Assembly: GCA_023678885.1 (NCBI GenBank)
Contig: CM043001.1
Coordinates: forward strand, 29,504,408-29,568,407
Direction: 5' to 3'
DNA length: 64,000 nucleotides
From: Pogostemon cablin
Lineage: Eukaryota > Streptophyta > Magnoliopsida > Lamiales > Lamiaceae
Each line of letters begins with the position of its first letter. Position 1 is the stretch's first letter. Below, piece after piece: positions 35,835 through 46,600 of this stretch. Under the pieces are notes generated by a model that ran no database searches, was not told the DNA's origin, and was given only the letters and a program-made list of their open reading frames with translations. A program made the position numbers and the translations under genes.

Positions 35835-36335
35835 TGTAAGATGAGAGAATGGGAGTTAAAAGTTTGTTTTATCCCGTAACTATTTAAAACTTTAAATTTT
35901 GTCCCAAAAAAGATATTTGTATCGATTTTGTCCCATAACTATGAGTTTTCTTTCAATTTTGCCCAATTTTCGTCGGAATCCTAGATTTCCGCCGGATATT
36001 GATCACGTGCGTTGCACGTGACTGATGAATTTGGGGGTTCCGGCAAAAATTGGGGGTTCCAGCAAAAATTGGGCAAAATTGAACGAAAACTCATAGTTAT
36101 GGGACAAAATCGATACAAATATTTTTTTTGGGACAAAATTTAAAGTTTAAAAAGTTATGGGACAAAAAAAACTTTTAACTTTTGGGTTAGTTCCTAAAAA
36201 ATGCACCACCTTATTGGGAATTTTCAAATCTATCACGACCTTTTATTTTTGTCAATTCAATACACAATCTATTTAATATTTCAATTTTATCACTACCTTT
36301 TATTTTTGTCAATTCAATACGCGATCTATTTAATA

Positions 36336-36538
36336 CTCCCTCCGTCCCATCGAAAGGTCACCATTTTGCTATATTGGGCATCCCATTCAAATATTTTTAT
36401 TTTTCATTTTTAGTAAAAGGACCCCACATATGGCCCACCACTCACTACTAATACAACTACTCACTTTACATAAAATAGTAATACTCCTTAATCCACGTGC
36501 AAAAAGCAAACGGTGACCTTTGGCCGGGACGGAGGGAG
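36336..36538. repeat. Stowaway MITE nested in the foldback
   Basis: Ends CTCCCTCCGTCCCATCGAAA and GGCCGGGACGGAGGGAG are flanked by TA. It is present only in the left arm, so it arrived after the foldback formed. Confidence 0.9.
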
Positions 36539-37037
36539 TATTTTTAATTCTATCACAACTTTTATTTTTGCAATTTCGTACCCCACTTATTTTATATTTT
36601 CAATTTAATTAAATTCATTATTATTATTATTATAGTGTTATTATTATTAAAATTAATAATTATTTAAAAATGAATTAAAACACACAAGCCGATCATTTAT
36701 TTCATAAGATTTTTTTCTGTTATTATAGTAAATTAACATTCGATTAAAAAATTATCTTCATTAGTCGACCTTTATGTAAAATTATTTTTAACCATAACGA
36801 ATAAAATTCTATTATTATTATTATTATTACTACTGATGCTGCTCGAACTTACCACTATTATTATATAGTAAATCCACAACTCTAATAAAGTATAATATAA
36901 ATAAAATTATTTATTGAAAATAAAAATTTTATGAAAAAGGAAATTAATTAGTAACTAATTTAAATTTATAAATAAAAATTAAAAATTTGGATGGAGTATT
37001 AATTCCATTGATTAATAACTATATAGTTGTACATTTA

Positions 37038-37038
37038 T

Positions 37039-37082
<44 letters not shown>
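37038..37082. repeat. (TAA)n microsatellite
   Basis: About 15 units of TAA in the right arm of the foldback. Confidence 0.93.
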
Positions 37083-37083
<1 letters not shown>

Positions 37084-37771
37084 TGAATTTAAAAAATAAA
37101 ATAAGTGGTGTATCAAATAGCAAAAAATAAAAGGTGTGATAGAATTGAAAATAATAAATAAATCGCGTATTAAATTGACAAAAATAAAAGTTTGAATTGA
37201 CAAAAATAAAAGGTCGTGATAGATTTGAAAACCCCCCAATAAGGTGGTGAATTTTTTAGGAATCAACCCAAAGTTTTTTTGTACCATAAATTTTTAAACT
37301 TTAAATTTTGTCCCAAAAAAGATATTTGTATCGATTTTGTCCCATAACTATGAGTTTTCTTTCAATTTTGCTCAATTTTCGCCGGAACCCCCAATTTTCG
37401 CCGGAACTCCCAAATTCATCAGTCACGTGCAACGCACGTGACCAATATCCGGTGGAAATCTAGGCTTCCGGTGAAAATTGGGTAAAATTGAAAGAAAACT
37501 CATAGTTATGGGATAAAATCGATACAAATATATTTTTTGGGACAAAATCTAAAGTTTTAAATAGTTATGGGACAAAACAAACTTTTAATTCGGGAGAATG
37601 GAGATAATTTCACCGTGTGTTATGATCTTCTGTATTGACGTATTTAAGTACAAGATTACAACAACGATCCACAATTTGTGGCATCGAATAAGGAAAGATA
37701 TATACAATCAAATAAATCAACACAATCAAATAAATCAAATAAAATTTTCTTTATTTACTCTTATTAGCCTA

Positions 37772-39304
37772 TATGTGTAGATCATGCTGAAGGAAGACTA
37801 ATTGTGTGATTTACACATAAGATAGGAAGGGAATTTAATAATTATCCCTAGGGTTGATACTTTAATTTTTTGGGTATAATTTTCTCTCTCTTTCTTACGT
37901 GTCATTCATCAAACGACATGACACAATGATATTATATCAAAATGGCACAAGGAATTCAAACTGAGCAAAGTCTTGTATATATTCAAGTCATTTAAATATA
38001 TAGTGTGCTATCTAATGCCTTACATACTATATGAGTATGTTTATTTTGAGTTCATGTGGAGTTTGGAAACTATTGAATGGTGATCATGTATTTTTGTTTT
38101 GGGTTTTTGATTGGGTAAAATGTTTAAAAGAATATAAATTGATGTGAGAGATGAGATGAGAGAGGTGAGAGAAAGAGTGTTAATTAGTCCATTAATTTTT
38201 CAAAAATTGACAACGTGAAAGATGAATGTATTTTTAACAAGATTTTATATAATTAAGTATGGTTTAGTGATTAATTTCTTTAATTTCAAAATTTATGGAG
38301 AATTGTTGTTCGCCAAAAGTGGCGGGATTTATTTATACTTGAAAATGAGATTTTTTTAGACAATTAAGGCATAGGAAGAACAAGTTAAAACACATAGATA
38401 GAAGAGGCGCGAAGGAAATTTTGCACATTAAAGCTGCGGCCCAAATGATTTTACAACATATTTTCCGAGGCCAATTCCTTCCATTTTAAGTCCAATTATC
38501 ACACATTTGAATTACTTGGTGTTGCTCATTTTGATTCAAAGTTAAAGACCCATAATTTGGTTGATATGTGAACAAAGCAGCCATTTTCCCATCATGATCC
38601 TGGGCCCACCACTTGATTAAATTGAAGAACCACCCTATGGATTTGTATTCCTTGTTTGCTTAATTATAACATGAGGTAGACAAATGGGACATGGCCCAAA
38701 TAATGAAATGGAAGTGTGAGCCTATGGAGTCAAATATTAAGGAGAACTAGTAGCAGCAAACATTTCAGATTCCATTATGGAGCACCATTTTTCATTTTCT
38801 CCCTCCTTAATTTTTTTCTTTATTAAATTTATTTATTAAATTCGGACTTCAGATCCATTGTCGATTTTTGAGCTCATGAATTTAAAGTCAATTATAAAAA
38901 ACGTAAGTCATAATTTTTTTGTCTCCATTAATTAAATTATTCCTCACTAAGGTGGTCGATGCGCTAGCTACGAAAAGCCAAATGACCTCTACAGACTACA
39001 GCACATGCAATCACAGATACACAATGAACATATAACATTTAGTATGTTATAGAATAATGTACTTCAAATGTATGGGACAAATTCTTTATTCATCGATTTA
39101 AACATGTTTTTATATTACTATAATTTATTTAGGAATCAGAAATATGTTTGATTCCTTGATTAATGGGTGTCATTTTCCATGAATAACTTATTTGTGAAAA
39201 GATAGTACGTAACTTAACTGATGGAATCTTAAAGAATATGAAAATATGAAAGCTGGTTAGGCATGCGATTAGTGGTTAAAATTTATTAAGGTGAGGTGAG
39301 TCTT
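37772..39304. other. Intergenic between Copia 1 and P450 pseudogene C
   Basis: AT-rich with no gene, no RNA and no bounded repeat that I can support. Confidence 0.55.
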
Positions 39305-39511
39305 GACGGTTCGGATCTCCTGTTACATTTCGGTGTTGCATCTCCTGTTACAAATCGTTGAATGATTGAGATGTAGAATAAACTAATCTATACCCTAACA
39401 ATCAACCCTAAGGGGAAAGGTTGAGATTTTTTTCCTCTCCGCATACATGTCAATCATCTAACTTGTGTAGCAGGAGATGTAACACCAAAATGTAACAGGA
39501 CATCCAAGATC
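39305..39511. repeat. MITE family 1, copy 3
   Basis: The body and inverted ends match copies 1 and 2 (GGATCTCCTGTTACATTTCG; ATGTAACAGGACATCC). Flanks GAGTCTT and GAGTCCC share their first five bases. Confidence 0.85.
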
Positions 39512-39697
39512 GAGTCCCGAGGGGACACTATTTTTTAGTTATGCAAAGGTAAAAAATTTAATTTCATTATTAAATTTGTTATCCACTGATTAACTAATAA
39601 TTTTCTGTTGTTAATATATGCTAAAGAAAATTTAATTCCCTTATTAAATATTTCAGTTAGTAATTGGTTGCATATAATTATTGATCTTGTTATGTTC

Positions 39698-40323
39698 CAA
39701 CGCAAAAATCCTCCGTAAACGTCCGACTGAAGTAAAGAATCTACCCAATAATCGGTAATCTACATCAACTTAGCTCATTGCCTCACCATGATCTCCGATC
39801 CTTAGCCAGAAAACACGGCCCACTCATGCTTCTTCACTTCGGCAGACTTTCTGGTGTTGATCGTCTCCTCAGCAGATTCAGCGCGAGAAATTTTGAAAAC
39901 TAGGCAGAGTTTCTGCAATGCTAGAGACGTTGCGTTTTCGCCTTATGGAGAGCACTGGAGGAAGGCCAAGAGTGTTTACGTGCTGCAGCTGTTGAATCCC
40001 AAAAAGGTTCAATCTTTTCGTTGAGTATGATGTTCAGTGAGTTTAGTAACGATGGAATTTGTAGATCAGCCTTTGGAAGGAAGTTAAGTCAAATGGAAAA
40101 TGGGAAGAAGTTGGTGGATTTGTTGAGAGGATTGATGGAGGTGTTGGGGGCTATTAATATTGGAGAGTATCGATGATAAAGTAGACAAGATTGCGAGAGG
40201 TATGGACGATTACTTGGAGGTTGTGATCCAAGAACGTCTGAAGATTATGAAGGAGCATGGTTTAGATAACAAAAATGTTGATCATCATAGTTTTGTTGAT
40301 GTTATGCTTAAAGATTACAATTA
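39698..40323 (+). pseudogene. CYP71-type P450 pseudogene, exon 1 only (locus C)
   Basis: Recognisable P450 pieces in changing frames are the region of the proline-rich hinge and GNLHQL (39740-39790), VSSADSARN (about 39868), FSPYGEHWRKAKS (about 39938), VLQLLNPKKVQSF, MFSEFSNDGICRSAFGRK (40029-40085), ENGKKLVDLL and DDKVDKIARGMDDYLE (40170-40220). There is no start codon or N-terminal anchor, several frameshifts and stops occur, part of the IPWLG segment is deleted, and exon 2 is absent. It is closest in wording to locus A. Confidence 0.85.
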
Positions 40324-40965
40324 GAAGTGGGGATGGTGATGCGTTTATAAATGAGGGATGTACTCTCTCTACAACCAAACGGATGGTGGGATGTGATGGT
40401 CTAGCTGCGGGACTTCGTTTGAAGGGAAAATGTTGGTTGTGTGTCAACCAAAGTCCCACATCGGTGTCGATGAATTTATAAATGAGAGATGGACTCTCCC
40501 TAACATGAGGCCTTTTGGGCGTGAGCCCGAAATGGTAAAAATCGTGCGGGCCAGTGGGCGGCCCAAAGTGGATAATATCATGCTATTGGATTGAGTAGGC
40601 CCGACTCCTTGCAGGTTGAATAAACCCAACACCTTTATATTCAAAGTGTGTAAAAATAAAAGACTTTTGCCAAGTGATCATATTTCCCCTACATATTCTA
40701 GGGTTATTGGTGTAAAATAAAGACTTCTTTAGCAAAGTCCATATATATGGATCATTTGTTCAATCTCATGCAACATCTCTTCTAAAGTTTTGCAAATTTT
40801 GGTCGATTATTTTAACTTTTCTGCTAGGGTTCGAAACCAGCTCCACTCATTTCTCCGATAAATAATTTCCAAAATCCAGCCGGTATTTCATACCTTGGTC
40901 GAATTTTCTCCAAAACAGTAAAGTAAGATTTTCGACAACAAAAATTCGACCAGTATTTTAGAAAT
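40324..40965. other. Repeat-like intergenic with a snRNA-type promoter motif
   Basis: TTTATAAATGAGRGATG.ACTCTC occurs twice (from 40346 and 40475). The second copy follows a USE-like motif. The segment from AGGCCTTTTGGGCGTGAGCC onward looks like a dispersed repeat. No protein gene is seen. Confidence 0.5.
40453..40483 (+). promoter_or_regulatory. USE plus TATA, snRNA/Pol III-like promoter motif
   Basis: GTCCCACATCGG (40453-40464) contains a perfect plant USE (RTCCCACATCG) and TTTATAAAT follows at 40475-40483. The centre-to-centre distance of about 21 nt is close to the roughly 24 nt reported for Pol III snRNA promoters. A T4 stretch occurs at 40512, within 10-15 nt of the expected start, which would end a Pol III transcript almost at once. 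No known snRNA follows. Confidence 0.4.
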
Positions 40966-41237
40966 GAGAGACTCTCTTGTGAGACGGCTGTGAGATGAGT
41001 TGACCCATTATTAAAGTATGCTTATCATATAGATATAATATGCTTATTTTTAGTTAAAGTATGCCAATAATGAATCATATTATAATATCCTAAAATCATA
41101 CTTTAATTCATCATCCATCATATTTTACAAAACATACTTTAACAACCATTAAACATACTTTATCTATATAATAAACACACTTTAACGCGTCCCACAAAAT
41201 GGTCTCACATAAGTAGTGTCTCACAAGAGACTTTATC
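40966..41237. repeat. Mutator-type MITE, copy 2
   Basis: Inverted ends GAGAGACTCTCTTGTGAGAC and GTCTCACAAGAGACTTTATC are flanked by the perfect 9-bp duplication TTTAGAAAT (40957-40965 and 41238-41246). It is homologous to 19786-20071. Confidence 0.92.
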
Positions 41238-41495
41238 TTTAGAAATATTTAGTCCCATTTTTTATTTTTTCAAAATTTTTATTTTCTTCATTTCCAAGGT
41301 AGTATTTGATCATTTTCTACTCAATACCTGGATAAATTCACAAATAATCACAACATTCCTAACAAACATCAATTCAAAGAAAATATGAAACTAAAGACTA
41401 AAATATTATAAACAAAAACACACAAAAACTACACACAATCAACCTAAATTTATGCAACTTTTTTTTTTTTTATAAAAAATTTATTCAACTTTTGA

Positions 41496-41873
41496 CACTA
41501 AAGAATATACTATACATTAAAAAAATGTCTTTTAGCGACGAGATTACCGATGGATTACCAAAGATATATGTTTGTCTTTTAGTAACGAAACGCTAACGGA
41601 TTTATAATATTTTTACAAATGGATAATATCCATTGTTATTTATGAATTGATTACCAACGATTATATATAAATTGTCAATGGAATTATTAGCAATATATCA
41701 CCAAAGGATTTGGATTTCCGTTAATAAGAAAGAAATCATCAACCGTCATTTTACCAACAAATATTATATATCAATGGATTTTATTGTTAATCTGTTGGTA
41801 AATCATTTTAACAATGAAATTAATGTTTTTATCAATGAAATATTTAATTGGTTAAAAATGGTTTTTTTTAGTG
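41496..41873. mobile_element. Possible small non-autonomous CACTA element
   Basis: It starts CACTAAAG and ends TTTTTTTTAGTG, inverse CACTAAAAAAAA. Subterminal words such as AGCGACGAGATTACCGATGG and ATTACCAACG are typical of plant CACTA elements. The flanking 3-bp duplication is not exact. Confidence 0.5.
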
Positions 41874-42713
41874 TTAGTCATAAAATATTACATTTCAGAG
41901 TTTTAGACAGGCTATAAGTATTCCTAGTGTCTTAGGAATGGCCTTTTTTATATATATAAATAAATAAAATCGTATAAGAGAGCAGGTATAGCATGATTAA
42001 TGCAGGGGTTAATAATCACGCGGTCGAGATTTATAGTTCTCAGAAAAGTGGCAAATTACTTTGTACATTTTTCCATGCCTAAACTCAGGGATGGCTGCTA
42101 AATATAGCTAATTTTATTGCATTTGTGTTGAGAGCATTGAAATAGTAAATTTCATATTGCAATAACCCTATTTTATGAACAAAAAATAAAAGGATATTAG
42201 GAGATCGAAGCAACAATAAGGAAAAGTAATAGTACATCGTATGACATGATGATATATGCGGATTTATATTTAAATTGAATAAAATAGAGGGTAAAATATA
42301 ATATGTTCAAGGATGATGGCATGAGTATAAATTATGTCGGGCATACTTTGAGTTTTAGGTCAGCTGAACTAAAGTTGAACAATCCTAAGATGAATAAGAC
42401 TAGAATAAAAAATTAATGATTTTTTTTTTATAATTCAACAATTATCACCTTTATCAATGAGATATCACTATTATATCGTAATCACGAAACTCAATCAACC
42501 ACAATTATTTTGTTAAAGATAAATAATAGTAATAAAATAATGCCTAATTAGCTATCAATATTTATGACTTTAAAATTGGATCGTCTTATTATTTCATGCG
42601 TCACGCATAAGGCAAGGACAGTGTGGATAAGTACCACATCCATTTGTCATTTCAGAATCGCAAAATATATTTGTACAAAACTTTAAGTTTAATGGAGTAA
42701 TTCATCACTACTC
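41874..42713. other. Intergenic
   Basis: AT-rich; nothing recognised. Confidence 0.5.
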
Positions 42714-43136
42714 TTGCTATGGTTTATTAAAACATGGTTGGATAAACCTCCTCGGAAGACTAATATACCACCAAAGCTTCCAATAATCGGAAATCTCCAC
42801 TCTTTAGCAAAAGAGCATGGCCCTGCTTTCATGTTTCTTCAGCTGGGCAGTGTTCCTGCAAGAGTGGTGTCGTCAGCAGATGCAGCTCGAGAGATCCTGA
42901 TAGATCACGGCCACACCTTTGCCTAAACAAGAAGTTGACCTATGATGTGTTCTCCCCTTACGGCGAGGTGCGGAGCATTTTCGTCCAGCAGCTGCTCAAC
43001 AGCAAAAGTTTTAAGTCTTTACGTCCGATTAGGGTCGAAGAAACATCCGTTTTCATGAGAATTTGAGCAAGATGTTTGCTGAGCTCACAAATGATGTGGT
43101 CTTCAGGTGGAGTGTTGGGCGGAAGTATAGTGAGGA
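42714..43136 (+). pseudogene. CYP71-type P450 pseudogene, 5' part (locus D, piece 1 of 3)
   Basis: The piece holds the hinge PPKLPIIGNLH (next to a small deletion before SLAKEHGP), GSVPARVVSSADAAREIL, a stop after DHGHTFA, then shifted-frame VFSPYGEVRSIF and the helix-C region. There is no proper ATG. It ends exactly at the left target duplication of Copia 2. Piece 2 is at 51073 and piece 3 spans 53238-61508, so the remains of one gene cover 18.8 kb. Confidence 0.88.
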
Positions 43137-43646
43137 TGTTGGAAACACACATCCATCAACATGCATAGAGAGGAATCTCTTACCTCTCACCGTAGGATTG
43201 TGTTGCAGCGGAAGAAACACGAACCTGTTGGTACTCACGTGTAAACCGTGATCTCTGGATCAAATCTCACAACACGGGGTTGTGAATTAATTTCCACGAT
43301 GTTGTATTATTGTGTGGAATATGATAATCTATAGTGAAATGGAAAAAGAAAATCGGAGAGAGAGATACGCTTTCACGTTCTGTGTTTCGCGTTCTGTAAC
43401 GCAAACGTATGAGCGCTTCACGTACGCGTTCTGCTTCTGTCTTGCGCATGAATGCTTCAGTCGTACGCCTGCTTCTGCGTTCTACGTATTCTGAATACGC
43501 TCTCTACACTTTTGGACAACTGCCATGCAGTCCATTTATTCCCAAAACATGGGAGTTATATAAAACGTATTATTAACTCCCTCACCTTCTCTCTTATCCA
43601 CACTTCTTATGTGGAAAATAAAATAATAAATAAATTATTATTTACA
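43137..43646 (-). repeat. 3' LTR of Copia 2 (510 bp)
   Basis: It runs TGTTGGAAACAC...ATTATTTACA on the plus strand. The minus strand has TTATATAAC as a likely TATA box near 43555, and the transcribed part carries repeated GCGTTCTG-like words. Confidence 0.93.
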
Positions 43647-46600
43647 TCTCCCACTCACATATGAAGTCAAAAAGCCGCCTGACTCTATTACTTCATAAAT
43701 CATATTCTCGCACAAATTAATACATCGTGTGACCCACGAGATATGAGTTTTAATCGCTATACACTTGTTAGAGATATATAGCAACTCAACCAGTTTATCA
43801 ATGAAACTCAACAAGCTCGCTATACCCCAGAACTCTTGAACATTTAACATAAATTGACATATCTCTTTTCAATCCCTGAATTTGTCAGAGCATATTCAAC
43901 CCTTTTGCAAAAATAACTATGTATTCATAATCAAGACCCTGCTTGATTGACTAGTCAATGAATCACAATAGTATATGTTAAATTAAGACGTTCTTCCCAT
44001 CTCACTAAGTATCTACAGTCTCCCACTATAGCTGCTTTCCTAGACATGTACCGCATCGCCGTTATTAACCATAGCTCTTTTGGTAGCATGCTAAAGTAGC
44101 ATCACCAAAGTGAAGACTTAGAATATAGTAGAAAGTCATAAGGGTAACCAATAGATAAGGACTCATACTTTTGAGAAAATAGGGATTATTTTCTCAATCC
44201 TGTTGGGGTCAACTTGGCACATGTCGTTTTCCTAAAACACATGTCACAATGTCTTTAACTTCCTTCCAAGAAAGTGTATGTCGTATTTCATTTAATTTAG
44301 ACATCGTGTAAATCAGAGTTCAAGTGTGTCCCATACACTTAACTCGGGTATCCTCCCTCCAAGGTATAGGATCTCCGTCGATTTAGCTATACAACAAGTT
44401 GGATTAGATTCGTGGCGAAATCTATCCCGATTACATTAATTATCGTAATCTCATCTCTGTGCTCCCGCTGAGCCAGAGGCAATTGCTCGTATGAGGGAGC
44501 CAATCATAACTTGCCGACATACTATTATATATGAACCATCACATATAATATATAAAACATGTATATAGTTAAACCATTAACTATTCCATTAACATACATA
44601 AACATATTCAATTCATCGTTTTAAATCCTTTGCAAACCCAATCCCTTACATGTACTATGTATACATCTCTAGGAATTGGTTTAGTAAAAGGATCTGCTAA
44701 CATCAAACGAGTAGAAATGTAAGTAAGAATCACTTTCTTCTTATCTATAATATCTCTAACAAAATTGAACTTCATGGCAATGTGTTTGGTCTCTTCATGA
44801 TATTTGGGGTCTTTTGTGTAAGCAATAACCGCCTGATTATCACAATTAATTAAAACAGCTCCTACTGGAGTGTTTGAGACCTCCAAATATTTCATGAATC
44901 TTCTCAACCAAATAGTCTCTTGAACTGCAGATGAAGTCTGTTTCTTGTTACACCATGAGATTGCTCCATCATTGAGCAAGAAGACATAACCGAGAGTTGA
45001 TTAACGTTTATCTAAATCACCACTCCAGTCAACGTCTGTATACCCATTCAGTGATAACAGAAAGAATAATCTGCAGTCAATCACATTGGCATATGGTACT
45101 CTGGCCATTTTATTCTTCTCATCTAGAGCCTTGGGACACATTTGCTGACTCAATGATTTGTCTTTCACAATAGAAGTATCATTAGGTTTGCAGGTGTCCA
45201 TCTTGAATCGTTATAAAAGTTTCTTGATGTAAGTCTTTTAAGACAAACTCAATAACTTCTTTGAACGATCCCTATGGATCTTCACACCAAGTATGTACTC
45301 TGCTTCACCCATATCTTTCATTTCGAATTTTGAAGATAACCACCTTTTAATGGTTTCAAGATACTCTTTTCTATTTCAAGCTAGAAATATGTCATCCACA
45401 TACAAGGATAGAATCACAAAACAACTGTTGGATCGTTTAACGTAAACACAGTGGTCTTATGAGATGATCGTAGTGTGAAATCTCAAATACCACTGTCTGG
45501 AGGATTGTTTGAGTCTATAGAACAACTTCTATAATCTACAAATTTTATCCTCTCGACCTCAAAGAATAAATCCTACAGGCTGTTGCATGTAGATCTCTTC
45601 TTCTAATTCTCCATTGAGAAATATGGTCTTTAACATCCATGTTGGTGTAATTCTAATTCCATACTAGCCACCTAGATGAATCAAGGCAAACCTCACTACA
45701 GGTGAAAAGGTTTCTACGCAGTCTATACCCTTGTTAAGTATAACCTTTTTGCCACCAAGCGAGCTTTCTACCTCTCTATTGAGCCATCAACATTTCTTTT
45801 GATTTTGAAAATCCATTTATTCTCAATTTCCTTTCGTCCCTATGGAAGATCTACAAGTCCCCAGACTTGATTTGACTTCATAGACTCCATCTCCCCTTTC
45901 ATCCATTTCTTCTTTTACAAACAAGTTAAAGCTTCTTTAACATTTCTGGGCTCTTCCTCATCATCAGGAAAACATCTCAACTTTCTGGTGAAACCAAGAA
46001 GGCATGTCCTTCAATGTCATAATGCCTTTTGTGCACATATTTCCTAGAACTTTTCGAGATGAGATAACTTATGATGGTCTTCTGTAGACAAAATGCTCTC
46101 ATTAAGAATCACCTGATTCTTAATCGATAAATATCTATCAAGATCCACACCATCAACTATCAAGATCCACATGATCCACACCATCAACTATCAAGATCCA
46201 CATCATTAGCTTATTACTCCCACTTGGATCTTGTAGGTATTGGTTTTCTACCATCTCGAAAACAGGTCTGGCATCTCTGATGCCCTTTCTACTAGGAAAT
46301 TTAGTTTCCAGAAAATGATCATTATGCGATTCTGTCTCAGTTAAGATCTCATCCTCATCCCCTATGAACACATAACCCTTAGAATGTTTGCCTCTAGGAC
46401 CCAACTTTTCATACTGACTCGATGAATCATGTACTAAGCTGCTGATCCCCAAGCTCTAAGGTTACTCGAGTCAGGTTTCTACCCGTCCAAAATTCATATA
46501 GAGTCGAAGCAACTGACTTGAAGGCACGCGATTAAGCACATAAGCTGCCGTAAGCAACGCATCTCGTTAGATTAGCTTGTGCTATCATGGATCTAACCAT

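Larger units (their letters stand above)
35853..37593. mobile_element. 1.74 kb foldback element with nested palindromes
   Basis: The ends (GAGTTAAAAGTTTGTTTT and the inverse of AAAACAAACTTTTAATTC) are terminal inverted repeats. The 8-bp GAGAATGG is duplicated at 35845-35852 and 37594-37601. The two arms, roughly 35853-36690 and 36990-37593, are inverted copies. Each arm also contains its own palindrome, centred on CACGTGCGTTGCACGTG near 36013 and CACGTGCAACGCACGTG near 37431. Shared words are TTTTGTCCCATAACTATGAG and the CAATTTTCGYCGGAA blocks. No transposase is seen. The duplication length fits hAT or Mutator. Confidence 0.75.
29706..37766 (-). mobile_element. Copia LTR retrotransposon 1, carrying two later insertions
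   Basis: The element is bounded by the 5-bp duplication GCCTA (29701-29705 and 37767-37771). On the minus strand it runs from the LTR at the right, through an initiator-Met primer site (TGGTATCAGC), gag, protease, integrase, RT and RNase H, to a polypurine tract (GACGGGGGG) and the LTR at the left. Later insertions are a solo LTR at 31661-33243 and a foldback at 35853-37593. Without them it is about 4.7 kb, a normal Copia size. The LTRs differ at only about three positions that I can see, so it is fairly young, but its frame is broken. Confidence 0.93.
35835..37766 (-). repeat. 5' LTR of Copia 1, interrupted by a foldback element
   Basis: The LTR is in two parts: 35835-35852 and about 37594-37766. 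Together they match the 183-bp LTR at 29706-29888. Confidence 0.88.
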
